DNA of 64,000 nucleotides from Hyphomicrobium denitrificans ATCC 51888. GTDB lineage: Bacteria; Pseudomonadota; Alphaproteobacteria; Rhizobiales; Hyphomicrobiaceae. The notes beneath the pieces were generated by a model, which ran no database searches, was not told where the DNA came from, and worked only from the letters and a program-made list of their open reading frames with translations. The stretch spans positions 1,364,001-1,428,000 of the forward strand of contig NC_014313.1 in assembly GCF_000143145.1 (NCBI RefSeq), given 5' to 3'. Shown here piece by piece: positions 19,717 through 28,859 of the stretch (positions are counted from its first letter, which is position 1; every line of letters starts with the position of its first letter). Made by a program: the position numbers and the translations under genes.

Positions 19717-20462
19717 ACGAAGGCATTCGACATCCGGCAGCGCGCCTCGCGATTGAGGCTGACGATCTCGACGTTTTTGCCGTGAGCCTCGATGCACCTG
19801 AGGATGTGCGCGCGAGGTTATGGTCGCATCTTTCGCCCGAAGAACGCCAGAACGCCGAAACGTTTGTCTTTCCCGAGCACCAGCAGCGCTACGTCGTGGG
19901 CCGCGGCATGTTGCGAGAGCTGCTTGCGCCGCGGCTCGGCATTCCTCCCGGTGCAATTGAATTCATTGGGAACGCCTATGGGAAGCCAAGGCTTGCCGAC
20001 GTTCATCGCGCGGCGGAGTTGAATTTCAACGTCTCTCATTCGGGATCGCTGGCTCTCTATGCCTTCTGCCGCGATCGCGACGTTGGTGTCGATGTCGAGC
20101 TGATGCGCGAGATCGAAGACGCGGATGATTTGGCGGAACGCTTCTTTTCGCCAGCCGAGGCGGCAGCGTTAGCGGCATTGCCAGCAGATCAGAAGTCGCT
20201 GGCATTTCTCGCGTGCTGGACGCGAAAAGAGGCTTTCATCAAGGCCATTGGGCTCGGGCTCAGCTGTCCGCTCGATGCGTTCGACGTCAGCCTGGACCCA
20301 GAGGCGCCTGCGCGCCTTCTGCGGATCGATCCGAGCATTGACAGCGTTTCAAGCTGGTCGATGCAAGGATTTCGCCCACGTGACGGTTACATCGCGGCGG
20401 TGGCACATCGCCCGCGCGGGCTGGTCAGCCAGGATCGTCTCGCGGCGTCAAGCGCGGACTAG
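19713..20462 (+). CDS. Sfp-type 4'-phosphopantetheinyl transferase
   Basis: A 249-residue Sfp-family enzyme that transfers phosphopantetheine from CoA to the conserved serine of carrier proteins. Family motifs in order: GKPRL, NFNVSHSG, VGVDVE (the Mg-binding acidic pair), then FFSPAE and WTRKEAFIKAIGLGL. Length is normal for the Sfp type (about 220-250) and unlike the short AcpS type. The GTG start at 19713 lies inside the stop of the upstream Cys-rich gene (4-nt overlap). Its place beside the NRPS/PKS operon makes the five PCP/ACP domains there its obvious substrates. Substrate assignment is inference; family assignment is firm. Confidence 0.95.
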   Translation: MNEGIRHPAARLAIEADDLDVFAVSLDAPEDVRARLWSHLSPEERQNAETFVFPEHQQRYVVGRGMLRELLAPRLGIPPGAIEFIGNAYGKPRLADVHRAAELNFNVSHSGSLALYAFCRDRDVGVDVELMREIEDADDLAERFFSPAEAAALAALPADQKSLAFLACWTRKEAFIKAIGLGLSCPLDAFDVSLDPEAPARLLRIDPSIDSVSSWSMQGFRPRDGYIAAVAHRPRGLVSQDRLAASSAD

Positions 20463-20489
20463 GGCGCGTACCGATTTCAATCGCGCCGC

Positions 20490-22133
20490 TCAGGAATTCC
20501 GCGACAGTCGCATGGTGTAATCGCTGATGACAGACAGCGCGAGTGTCAGCGGTTTCGTTACGCGGAAGAGGACGACGGCGATCAGGAAGTAGACGGCGGC
20601 GCATAATGATCCCGTGAGCACCAGCCTTACGATCTCGTTGAAATCGTGGAAGACGAAGTGGCGGGCCAGTAGTCCCAATGCGATGGCGGCCAATCCGGCG
20701 ACGATTTGCGGCGCGACGGCTTTGACGACATCCGTTGTCGTTATCCCGACCGGACGGCCCGCGTAGGCCAGTCCCGGAATAAAGAGCAGATAGACGATAA
20801 TCGTGCCTGTGATTGCGGTGCCGATGACGCCGAAGGGAAGTCCGGCGAGCACTGCCGCGATTTGGCAAACGGAGCTGAAGAGGCCCCATTTCATCCAGCG
20901 TTCGGACCGTCCCGACGAGACGTGCAGCCATCCTAGAGTTCGCTCGAATGTTTGCGCGATGCCGCGCACAGCGAAGATGCAAAGGATCGTGCCGGCGGGC
21001 GCCCATCTTTCGCCGAGGAGGATGACGATGAAGTCGGTGCCTGCAACGGCAAGCAATGCGAAAATCAGCGCCGTTACGAAGCTGAGCGTCGATAGTGCGG
21101 TCGTCCAGGACTGGCGGAATTCGTTCAGGCTATTGCGGAGCTTGCTCAAGCTCGAGACGGCGATCGGGTGCAGGGGATCGGCCAGCAGGCCGAGGACGTT
21201 GCCGTAAAACAGCAGAGCGTTTTGATAGTATCCGAGCGCGGACGCACCATAGAAATATCCGAGCGCAATCCGGTCGGCGGATTTCGCAAGATTGTCCGTC
21301 ACGAGAAAGCCGGTGACGCCCATCCCGAACCGGAGCGATTTTTTGACTTCCGGCGAATAGTGCGGCCGCATCGGCAACCAGCGGCAGCTGAACCAAACGC
21401 CGATTGCCGTGACGCAGATAGCGCAGACGGTTTTGGTCAGCAGCGCCCAATAGCCCCAGCCCGTGAGCGCCATCGCGATGCTCAGCACGCTACTGATGAC
21501 GTTGGCGCAGATATCGATCGCCGCGAGGCTTCTGAACTGCATCGCTCTGCGTAGGAGCGCCGAATGCTGGATCGTCAAGCCGGAGGCGATGAACGTGATC
21601 GACGTGAAAATGGCGATGCTGGTGAGTTCCGGCTCGCGGTAGAAGGTGGCCAGCGGTCCGCTCAGAGCGATGAGAATGCAGGCCAGCAGCACGCCCATCA
21701 TCAGGTTGATCCAGAACAGCGTGCTGACTTCGGCGCGCGAAATGCTCGTCTTCTGGCTCGATGACTCCGACGTTCCAAGGTCGATCAGCATCGGGCCGAA
21801 GCTGGTCAGCGAAAATATGATCGCGGCAAGTCCGAAATCGTGCGGGGTGAGGAGGCGCGCCAGGATGATGATTGAAACGACCTGGGACATGAGGCCGACG
21901 CCGCGCGCGGCCACGACGATGATGCCGCTGTGAAGCGACGCACGGCCGAGCCCCGCATTGGGCACGTTTTCCTGGAAGTACTTATCTGCTCGATTGCTCA
22001 AAATAATCTTCGCCACTTGCTGGACTTGGCCGTCGAAGTCGTGCGCCGCGCCATTGTTCGCATGGGTGGCGATATCTGATTTCAAATAATTTTTGCTTGC
22101 CGTAGCATTGTGACATCCGCTTCGCGCCTGCAA
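20490..22133 (-). CDS. Wzx-like polysaccharide flippase (MATE/MOP superfamily)
   Basis: A protein of up to 547 residues with about 12-14 hydrophobic segments and the layout of lipid-linked oligosaccharide flippases (WzxC/Polysacc_synt type). Early motifs include RGVGLMSQVV, ARLLTPHDFGL and LGTSESSSQK, typical of this group. It would move undecaprenyl-linked repeat units across the inner membrane for the exopolysaccharide made by the neighbouring genes. The 5' end is uncertain: the longest frame starts at TTG 22133 without a good ribosome binding site, and roughly 65 non-hydrophobic residues precede the first membrane segment, so the true start may be an in-frame GTG further in. It converges on the PPTase gene (27-nt gap). 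Confidence 0.88.
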   Translation of the reverse strand: MQARSGCHNATASKNYLKSDIATHANNGAAHDFDGQVQQVAKIILSNRADKYFQENVPNAGLGRASLHSGIIVVAARGVGLMSQVVSIIILARLLTPHDFGLAAIIFSLTSFGPMLIDLGTSESSSQKTSISRAEVSTLFWINLMMGVLLACILIALSGPLATFYREPELTSIAIFTSITFIASGLTIQHSALLRRAMQFRSLAAIDICANVISSVLSIAMALTGWGYWALLTKTVCAICVTAIGVWFSCRWLPMRPHYSPEVKKSLRFGMGVTGFLVTDNLAKSADRIALGYFYGASALGYYQNALLFYGNVLGLLADPLHPIAVSSLSKLRNSLNEFRQSWTTALSTLSFVTALIFALLAVAGTDFIVILLGERWAPAGTILCIFAVRGIAQTFERTLGWLHVSSGRSERWMKWGLFSSVCQIAAVLAGLPFGVIGTAITGTIIVYLLFIPGLAYAGRPVGITTTDVVKAVAPQIVAGLAAIALGLLARHFVFHDFNEIVRLVLTGSLCAAVYFLIAVVLFRVTKPLTLALSVISDYTMRLSRNS

Positions 22134-22512
22134 CGCTCATTGATAAGGGATGCTTAACCGAGGCGGCTTTGGACCCATATCTAGGCCAGAGATTGACGTT
22201 GCGTTGTTCGCTGTTCCGAGTTGACGGTTCGATAAGCTGCGTCAAACGGCCTTCATTCCTGAGAGAAAAGAACGTTCTTACTTGCAACTCGTAATATGGT
22301 GGTGACGTCTTGATGCGATCATCGTTTGGGAATTCGCAGAATGGCCCGGCCGCATTGAAATGATGCTGCGTCTACCTGAGACTGCTGACGTTTACGATAA
22401 CGGTCAACTCCTCTTTCCGTGGGATCGCGCGCTGATATTGAACGGGAATCCGTTTTGTCCGTCTCGCGGTTGATCGAACGGAATCCAATTTTTAGGGCAT
22501 GTGTTTGTCGCC
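22134..22512. other. Intergenic region between flippase and GT2 genes
   Basis: About 380 bp between divergent genes. I see no plausible protein, RNA gene or repeat. It should contain the promoters of the flippase (minus) and of the GT2-WecG pair (plus). A GGAAC on the minus strand near 22207 lacks a properly spaced GTT, so I do not call an EcfG site here. Confidence 0.5.
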
Positions 22513-23523
22513 ATGACTGCTTCGCGCCGGTACCTTCTGGTTTCACCCTGCCGTGACGAGGCGGCGTATCTGCGCCGCACGCTCGACAGCGTCGCGGCGC
22601 AAACGGTGCCGCCGGCGCTTTGGATCGTCGTCGACGACGGCTCGACGGATGAAACGCCGGCGATCCTCGCGGAATATGCCCAACGCCTGCCGTACTTGCG
22701 CATCGTTCGCCGTGGCGATCGCGGTCGCCGCCGGGTTGGACCTGGCGTCATCGATGCGTTCTATGCCGGTCTCGATACGGTGCAGATCGAAGACTTCGAC
22801 TACCTCTGCAAGCTCGATATGGATCTCGACTTGCCAGCTCGGTATTTCGAACTCCTCATGCAGCGGATGGAGAGCAATCCGCGCATCGGAACGACGTCCG
22901 GAAAACCGTGGTACACAGACCCGCAGAGCGGCGCGCTCGTACCGGAAATCTGCGGCGATGAAATGTCGGTCGGTATGACCAAGTTCTATCGCACCGCTTG
23001 TTTCAAGGAAATCGGCGGCTTCGTCCGGCAAGTGATGTGGGACGGTATCGATTGCCATCGGGCGCGCATGCTCGGCTGGATCGCGGAGAGCGTCGATACG
23101 GAGGATATTCGTTTCATTCATCTCCGGCCGATGGGTTCGAGCGAGAACGGCATCTGGACCGGACGGCTTCGGCACGGTTTTGGTCAGTATTTCATGGGTA
23201 CCTCGCCGCTCTATTACATGGCGGTCGCGGTTTACCGGCTTCCGGTTTATCCGCGCTTGACCGGCAGCGTGGCGATGCTGTGGGGCTATCTCAGAAGCTG
23301 GCTCAAAGGCCTGCCGCGTTACGACGATACGGAATTCCGGCGTTTTCTGCGTACCTACCAGCACAACTGTCTGCGCAAGGGCAAGCGGGCGGCGACGGCC
23401 GAACTCAATGACGAGCAGGCGCACATCTGGAATGCAAGTCACCCGGTGAGCGTCGCGGGTGTTTCCAGCGCGGCTTTGTCGAAAGCAAATCATGGCGGGT
23501 TCGCAGATGGCAGCGTCCGGTAG
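22513..23523 (+). CDS. Family 2 glycosyltransferase
   Basis: A 336-residue GT-A fold enzyme. The N-terminal Rossmann-like part has VSPCRDE and the nucleotide-sugar motif VVDDGSTDET, followed by the acidic DMDLDL segment that takes the place of the DxD metal site. The C-terminal third has one or two hydrophobic stretches (LYYMAVAVYRLP), consistent with membrane association. It would add a sugar to the lipid-linked exopolysaccharide repeat; donor and acceptor cannot be read. I place the start at ATG 22513; an in-frame GTG at 22501 is possible, and neither has a strong ribosome binding site. The end overlaps the start of the WecG-type gene, so the two are probably co-translated. Confidence 0.9.
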   Translation: MTASRRYLLVSPCRDEAAYLRRTLDSVAAQTVPPALWIVVDDGSTDETPAILAEYAQRLPYLRIVRRGDRGRRRVGPGVIDAFYAGLDTVQIEDFDYLCKLDMDLDLPARYFELLMQRMESNPRIGTTSGKPWYTDPQSGALVPEICGDEMSVGMTKFYRTACFKEIGGFVRQVMWDGIDCHRARMLGWIAESVDTEDIRFIHLRPMGSSENGIWTGRLRHGFGQYFMGTSPLYYMAVAVYRLPVYPRLTGSVAMLWGYLRSWLKGLPRYDDTEFRRFLRTYQHNCLRKGKRAATAELNDEQAHIWNASHPVSVAGVSSAALSKANHGGFADGSVR

Positions 23524-24274
23524 AGTACGATTTCTCGGCATCGACTTCGACGAAGCCAGCACCGAGAGCGCGGCCGATGACATCCTCGCCGCCGGCAAGC
23601 TTCCGTTCCAATATGTCGTGACGCCGAACGTGCATCACGTGGTCAAGCTTCACGAGACGGGTGGCGATGGATTCGTTCGGTACGCCGACGCGTGGAAAGT
23701 TTATTGCGATAGCCGCGTTCTGAGCCAGCTGGCTCGTGCGTGCGGGTTGAATTTGCCGGTCGTGACGGGCAGCGACCTGACGGCGGTGCTCGTTCAGCGT
23801 GCGTCCGATCTCAACCTCAAAGTCGCGATCGTTGGGCCGAGTGCGGAAGATTGCGCCATTCTTGCCCGGCGCTATCCGGGTCTCGATATGTCTTCGTACA
23901 CGCCGCCGATGGGTTTTATCAACTCGGAAGCCGAGATCAAGAAATGCATCGATTTTGTCGTGAGCCATCCGGCCGCTCTGACGTTTCTCGCGGTCGGGAT
24001 GCCACAGCAGGAAATTCTGGCGCAACGCATCGCGGAGCAGGGAGAGGCGCGTGGCGTTGGCCTGTGCATCGGAGCTTCGATCGATTTCCTGACTTTAAAG
24101 CAGCAGCGCGCGCCGTTGTGGGTTCAGCGATTTGGCCTTGAGTGGATGCATCGTCTTCTCTCTGATCCGAAGCGTCTGGCGCGGCGCTATCTGATCGAGT
24201 GCCCGAGAATTTTTCCGCTGATCATCACGCATGTTCGCGATACGAGATCGCGGGGGCGGTCGCCGGCAGCGTAA
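23492..24274 (+). CDS. WecG/TagA/CpsF family glycosyltransferase
   Basis: About 260 residues with the hallmarks of this GT26 family: a TPN-(V)-HHVV segment early, the VVTGSDL and VAIVGPSAE blocks, PPMGF, VGMPQQE and the closing IGASIDFL plus WVQRFGLEWMHRL-type stretch. Family members transfer N-acetylmannosaminuronate or similar sugars to undecaprenyl-linked acceptors on the cytoplasmic face. The start could be ATG 23492 or ATG 23507; the latter has GGCGGG 7 nt upstream. Either overlaps the 3' end of the GT2 gene by 17-32 nt. The last residues (RSRGRSPAA) are basic and unstructured. Confidence 0.92.
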   Translation: MAGSQMAASGRVRFLGIDFDEASTESAADDILAAGKLPFQYVVTPNVHHVVKLHETGGDGFVRYADAWKVYCDSRVLSQLARACGLNLPVVTGSDLTAVLVQRASDLNLKVAIVGPSAEDCAILARRYPGLDMSSYTPPMGFINSEAEIKKCIDFVVSHPAALTFLAVGMPQQEILAQRIAEQGEARGVGLCIGASIDFLTLKQQRAPLWVQRFGLEWMHRLLSDPKRLARRYLIECPRIFPLIITHVRDTRSRGRSPAA

Positions 24275-24303
24275 CGCCGCCGCGTCTTACAAAAGCAATT
24301 GCT

Positions 24304-25209
24304 TCAAGCGTCTTTCGCCGGTGCCGTCACGGCGGACTTCTGCGCGTGCGCCGATCGCAAGGCGGCGAAGGCGGCTTCGCGAACTTCCTTGGACGTTCGC
24401 GATTTGGACTGGATGAACGCGGCGATGTCGGTCGGGCGGACATCGCGGACGAGTGTTGCGATGGTATCGAGATTCAGCGGCGTACTTGCCCAGCACGGCA
24501 AGCACAACGCATCATCCGACGCGAATGAGTTTGCCGGTGGTCCGCAGACGTTGTCGGCGAAGACGCCGTAAAGAACGCATTCGGAGAAATCGAGGCGGCC
24601 GGCGAGCGCCGTATACCAGGGCTTTCCGGTCACGCTCTCGATCCGCTCGAACATCTGTCGGGCGACGATGGGGTTCCACGCCAGCGGCGATGAGATGTAG
24701 TCGGGAAATGGCGGCTCTTCAGGCGGTAACCCGAGCAGCGTGTGCGCCACGCGATGCCAAATAATCTGCCGGGGCAGGCGCTCGTCAATTTGGTCCAGCT
24801 TGCGGAAGAAGCGCACGGCGCCGTCGCGCACGAATGTGTCGGCGTCGAACGGGCGGATGAATTCGACGTCGGAGTCCGCCGTCACGACTGCGTCGCAATC
24901 GGAATTGGCGACGGCGGCCAGTTTGACGATCTGTTGCTGGATCCAACCGCGCACGGGAGGATACGGCTTGCTGAGATTGACCGTGATGTTGCTGAAAGGA
25001 ACGTGGACGAAATTTGATGGGAGGAATTCTGCGTCGCAGCGTATACGTGTGCGCGGACCGGCGAGACTGCTGAATAATTTGCGATCGGATTGCGGAACGA
25101 TGATGTGGTGCTCGACCGTCTCTGGTGAATTTTCCAGCACTGAACGGTTCAGGGCTGCGCACAGCTCATAATCAGGCGAGAAACTTTTCGTGATCACGGC
25201 AATGCGCAT
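24304..25209 (-). CDS. DUF6492-like protein, putative glycosyltransferase
   Basis: A 301-residue protein opening with MRIAVITKSFSPDYELC, then a variable region and an acidic motif ADSDVEF around residue 116 that looks like the DxD metal site of GT-A folds. The later PW(Y)TALAGRLDFSEC segment is typical of the group I know as DUF6492. No membrane segment or signal peptide. ATG 25209 is well supported by GGGAGG 4 nt upstream; an earlier in-frame ATG is weaker. It converges on the WecG-type gene and is divergent from the beta-helix gene. A sugar-transfer role in exopolysaccharide synthesis is inference from fold and context; I am fairly but not fully sure of the DUF number. Confidence 0.8.
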   Translation of the reverse strand: MRIAVITKSFSPDYELCAALNRSVLENSPETVEHHIIVPQSDRKLFSSLAGPRTRIRCDAEFLPSNFVHVPFSNITVNLSKPYPPVRGWIQQQIVKLAAVANSDCDAVVTADSDVEFIRPFDADTFVRDGAVRFFRKLDQIDERLPRQIIWHRVAHTLLGLPPEEPPFPDYISSPLAWNPIVARQMFERIESVTGKPWYTALAGRLDFSECVLYGVFADNVCGPPANSFASDDALCLPCWASTPLNLDTIATLVRDVRPTDIAAFIQSKSRTSKEVREAAFAALRSAHAQKSAVTAPAKDA

Positions 25210-25336
25210 AATGCCTCCCAATAGACCGCACATTTCGCATGCTAACAGGCCTGAGCAACGAATATTTTATGATAGTCTTAACTACCTACCGGGCCGTGCA
25301 GTTCATGCCAAAATATCAATCTGCCCCACTACGTTA

Positions 25337-27283
25337 ATGATAGTGAATTGCGTTGTATTCGTGCGGTTTCTCGCCTTCTTTCGCGCTCTGTCGTGCGGTG
25401 GACATCGTACGTCTCCCGCCATTGCGAGCATGCTCTTAGCGAGCGTGATCGTGATGGGGAATACCTTTAATGTCGCTGCCCAAAATATCACCGCCGGCAC
25501 ATCGAAAGACCTGCCGTCCAAGGTCGGCGAAAGCGAGGCTGCGGGCATAATTCCGGCGGATCGGCGGACGACTTGGAATCCGGGTCTCAACACGGTGGGC
25601 GGTATTCCCGAGCGGACGGTCATCTATCGGACGCTCGCGCCTCGAGGCGGAACAGGCGACGACACGCCCACGATTCAGCATGCTCTCGACACCTGTCCGG
25701 CCGGGCAGGTTGTAAAGCTTGGTCCTGGGACGTTCCGGATTGAGGGGCAGGGGCTGCGTTTCAGGTCACCGGACTGCACGTTGCGAGGTTCGGGCACGGG
25801 CGCGCTCGGTACGGGGGAGGGCGGAACCCGCCTCATCAAAGCCGACCGCGACAGCAATGTGAATTTCGCCGTGCTTTACGTCGGCAATAGCGCGTCGCAT
25901 TTCTCGACATCCATCAACCTCGCGGCGGATGCCGTAAAGGGCACCAACTCGGTCGTGCTGGCGAGCGCTCCGAGGGTTGTCGCGGGCGAGATCGTCTTGA
26001 TCGACCAGCGGACGGATGAAGACCCGCGCGTGTGGTGGGGGCCTGAACACGATTCCCCTGGCGGGGGGTCGCGGCGGTGGTTTTCCCGGCAGGACCGCTC
26101 CTTGACGCAAATGATGGAGGTGACAGCGGTCGACGGAAACACGGTTACGTTCTCGACGCCGTTCCACATCACGTTCAAGGCTGCGTACGCCGCGCAGATG
26201 TCGCGCTATCAGGAGCCCGTCCTGCACCGCTTGGGCGTCGAGGATCTTTACGTTTACGGCGGCATGGGCGGCGACGGTCACGGAAATATTTCGGTCAACC
26301 TATGCGCCTATTGCTGGGTCAAAGGCGTTGAATCGCACTGGTCCATCGGCACGTCGATCGGCTTTTACGGCACGTTTCGCAGCGTGCTCAGAGATTCCTA
26401 CGTCCACGAAACGCCGGATCCCAATCCGGGTGGCGCCGGATATCTCGTGGGGCTCAATTCCGGCGCATCCGACAATCTCATCGAGAACAACGTCATGTGG
26501 AGCGGCAATAAGGATATTGTCGTGCGGGCCACGGGCGGCGGCAATGTCATCGCATACAATTACATGGATGACGCGTACGGCGGTGGATATCCGAGCATGC
26601 CGGAAGCGGGATTGAACGCAGGTCATTACACGACGCCGCATATGGAATTGCTCGAAGGCAATTACAGCCACAACTACAAGGGCGACAGCTTCTGGGGCAA
26701 TTCGATTTACATCACCGTGTTTCGCAATCATCTGTCGGGGCTTCGCGCGGCGCGGCCGCCGCTGAACGCCTACAAGGTGAATGATTATCCCTATATGGAT
26801 TTTGGTGCGCGTTCGGCCGTCGATATCCAGGCCCATAGCGACAACACGAATTTGGTCGGTAACGTGCTTGGGTTCAGCGGGCAGAAGCTCCTGAGCTATA
26901 GCAGCCCGAGCTATTCCGATTCCCAAAAAGCCTGGTCCTACGAAGAACTCTCCGGCTTCACGGATGGGATTGTCAGCATGTGGCGCATCGGCTCGCTGCA
27001 AGCAGGCGGATGGACTTGGGAGCCGAAGACTTATGAAACGCAGCTTCGGGATGGCAACTGGGATTGGGTGACGCGATCGCAGCGGTGGCATGGCATTGGC
27101 GGCGCGGCAGGGTCCGGCGCCCCGAGGCCGATCCCCAACTCGCTATACCTGGCAGCAAAGCCGGATTTTTTTGGGTCCAATCCGTGGCCGTGGGTCGATC
27201 CCGCAACGGGCGCTGTTACTGCGCTTCCGGCAAAGGCCTGTCTCGAGCAAGGCAAAATGCCGACGTGCATGCAGGGCAAATGA
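25337..27283 (+). CDS. Secreted right-handed beta-helix protein
   Basis: About 648 residues. The N-terminus has a basic, hydrophobic signal-like region (FVRFLAFFRAL..., then SMLLASVIVMG) ending near AAQ, so the mature protein should be periplasmic or secreted. The mature part begins GDDTPTIQHALDTCPAGQVV, the usual entry to pectate-lyase-like parallel beta-helices, then shows repeated short turns (SDNLIENNVMW, GGNVIAYNYMDDAYG, TNLVGNVLG). Such proteins bind or cleave acidic polysaccharides; here it could be a polysaccharide lyase or hydrolase, or an epimerase, acting on the exported polymer. No catalytic set could be assigned. ATG 25337 is chosen because it fits the signal region; the frame is open upstream to 25190 but overlaps the divergent gene. 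Confidence 0.82.
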   Translation: MIVNCVVFVRFLAFFRALSCGGHRTSPAIASMLLASVIVMGNTFNVAAQNITAGTSKDLPSKVGESEAAGIIPADRRTTWNPGLNTVGGIPERTVIYRTLAPRGGTGDDTPTIQHALDTCPAGQVVKLGPGTFRIEGQGLRFRSPDCTLRGSGTGALGTGEGGTRLIKADRDSNVNFAVLYVGNSASHFSTSINLAADAVKGTNSVVLASAPRVVAGEIVLIDQRTDEDPRVWWGPEHDSPGGGSRRWFSRQDRSLTQMMEVTAVDGNTVTFSTPFHITFKAAYAAQMSRYQEPVLHRLGVEDLYVYGGMGGDGHGNISVNLCAYCWVKGVESHWSIGTSIGFYGTFRSVLRDSYVHETPDPNPGGAGYLVGLNSGASDNLIENNVMWSGNKDIVVRATGGGNVIAYNYMDDAYGGGYPSMPEAGLNAGHYTTPHMELLEGNYSHNYKGDSFWGNSIYITVFRNHLSGLRAARPPLNAYKVNDYPYMDFGARSAVDIQAHSDNTNLVGNVLGFSGQKLLSYSSPSYSDSQKAWSYEELSGFTDGIVSMWRIGSLQAGGWTWEPKTYETQLRDGNWDWVTRSQRWHGIGGAAGSGAPRPIPNSLYLAAKPDFFGSNPWPWVDPATGAVTALPAKACLEQGKMPTCMQGK

Positions 27284-27338
27284 TCTGCCGGCAGTCGACC
27301 AGCGGCGATCAGACTTTAGTTATGCGGCGATGTCGATC

Positions 27339-28784
27339 TCAGGATGCTTGAGTGTCCGGTTCGCGCTGGTAGGCCGATGGAACGAGCGGCCCCTTCGCAG
27401 CTTGCCGGCGCGCACGCGGGCGTGCGTTTTGCCGGTAATCCGGCACGTATCGCGCCGCGACGGCGGTCGCAAGCAGGAACATCATCCAGAGCGTATCCTG
27501 TCCGTGCATCCAAACGGTCTCGAGGAAGTTCTGCAGGATGACGAAGAAGGCGAGCGTCAACAACAAGAGCGCGAGCCGTGCATTTCGTTTCGCGACATGA
27601 CCGATTGCGTGCAGCGTCGTCATGATGAAGGCCACGAGCAGCAGCAGCCCCGGATATCCGAGATCGAGCTGCGTATCCAGATAGCCGTTGTGGCCGGAGG
27701 GCATGCCTCTGATCCAGCCGGGCGCTTCGGTGAGGCTTGGCCCGTCAGGGCCGACCAGCCAAAACGATTGGTAGCCCCAACCGAGAATCGGCCGTTTGGA
27801 AATTTCGTAGTTCACGAATTCCCAGATGAACATACGGCCGGACAGGTCGTAGTTGCCGTAGACGTACCACGAGATGCGATTGATGATGTTTCCCATCACC
27901 GCCGCCAGGACGGCGTACGTGATCGGGATCGGCAGGATCGTGATGGCGGGTGATGTCCCAAGCCTGCGGCCGATGAACAACGTCGCCCCCGCCATGATGG
28001 GGGCGATGATGGCCATGCCGAGGGAGCCTTTCGATTTGCTCACGAGCATGAGGAAAACGGTTGCCGCGATGATGACGAGTGCCAGCGCGCGCCGCCAGCC
28101 CCGAAACAGCAGTTCGTAAAGCGACAGCAAAAAGGCGATGGCCGCGCATTGGCCGAGTTCACCCTTGAACGAAAAATATCCGGGGTAGCCGATGACCTCG
28201 ATGCCGTGCCAGCCTTGAACGGAGATCGGAGACTGCATGAAGACAATGGGGACGTTCAGGACGACGGCCGCCGCGAAGCAGAAATAAACGCCGCGCATCA
28301 CATCTGTGCCGGGACGCGCAATCAACGTCGGAAGGACGATACAGCTTACGATCATCGCCTGAAGCACGAAACGCGTGAGCGTGAACTCCGGCTTGAACGC
28401 CCAAAGGATGCTCAAGCCCGCGAAGCCAAGGTAGGCGAATAGACAGATGATGTTGGCCGGCAGGCGCGTCAGACGCGAGAAATTGCGCGCGACCAGAAAC
28501 AGCGTGATGAGCGTCAGGAGCGGCCAGACGATTTTGTTCTCCGGCCGCGGCGTCATGAGTATTTCGACCGCTGCTGCTGGTGCAATGCTGATTTCGGAGG
28601 ACGCGGTGAGCGAGAAATTCAGTAAAGGTGCGAGGATCAAGATGTAGGCAAACGCCGCCATCGGCACGAGCATGCACACGTCAAAGACGGGTGGTGGGAG
28701 CTTCTCGGACGTAGCGCGCATTGGGCGCTTTGCGACTCTTGACATAGACGAACTCGATCGAACCCGATGCGGTTGGCTCCTCAT
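27339..28784 (-). CDS. O-antigen ligase/polymerase-like membrane protein (Wzy_C type)
   Basis: A polytopic protein of about 481 residues with roughly 11-12 hydrophobic segments and a large periplasmic loop holding YDLSGRMFIWEFVNYEISKRPILGWGY, trimmed here to its key parts: an R-x-x-(I/W)-W motif and a following GWGYQSFW. A later loop has SGHNGYLDTQLDLGY, with the conserved H-N-x-(Y/F)-L motif of the Wzy_C/WaaL family. In this Wzx/Wzy-type locus it most likely polymerises repeat units in the periplasm; ligase activity cannot be excluded. ATG 28784 is preceded by GGAG at 9 nt; ATG 28820, 28745 and 28721 are also possible. It is the last gene of a minus-strand run with the acyltransferase and GT4 genes. 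Confidence 0.87.
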   Translation of the reverse strand: MRSQPHRVRSSSSMSRVAKRPMRATSEKLPPPVFDVCMLVPMAAFAYILILAPLLNFSLTASSEISIAPAAAVEILMTPRPENKIVWPLLTLITLFLVARNFSRLTRLPANIICLFAYLGFAGLSILWAFKPEFTLTRFVLQAMIVSCIVLPTLIARPGTDVMRGVYFCFAAAVVLNVPIVFMQSPISVQGWHGIEVIGYPGYFSFKGELGQCAAIAFLLSLYELLFRGWRRALALVIIAATVFLMLVSKSKGSLGMAIIAPIMAGATLFIGRRLGTSPAITILPIPITYAVLAAVMGNIINRISWYVYGNYDLSGRMFIWEFVNYEISKRPILGWGYQSFWLVGPDGPSLTEAPGWIRGMPSGHNGYLDTQLDLGYPGLLLLVAFIMTTLHAIGHVAKRNARLALLLLTLAFFVILQNFLETVWMHGQDTLWMMFLLATAVAARYVPDYRQNARPRARRQAAKGPLVPSAYQREPDTQAS

Positions 28785-28859
28785 TCCCAGGTACTCCGTC
28801 CGCCTGCCGCCGTACACCATGCGGTCAAAACTTGATTACTGAGCTTAATGCGCGGTTGC

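Noticed and set aside
20463..20487. Inverted repeat GGCGCG...CGCGCC between the PPTase and flippase genes as a terminator
   Set aside because: The stem is only 6 bp with a 13-nt loop and no T run on either side.
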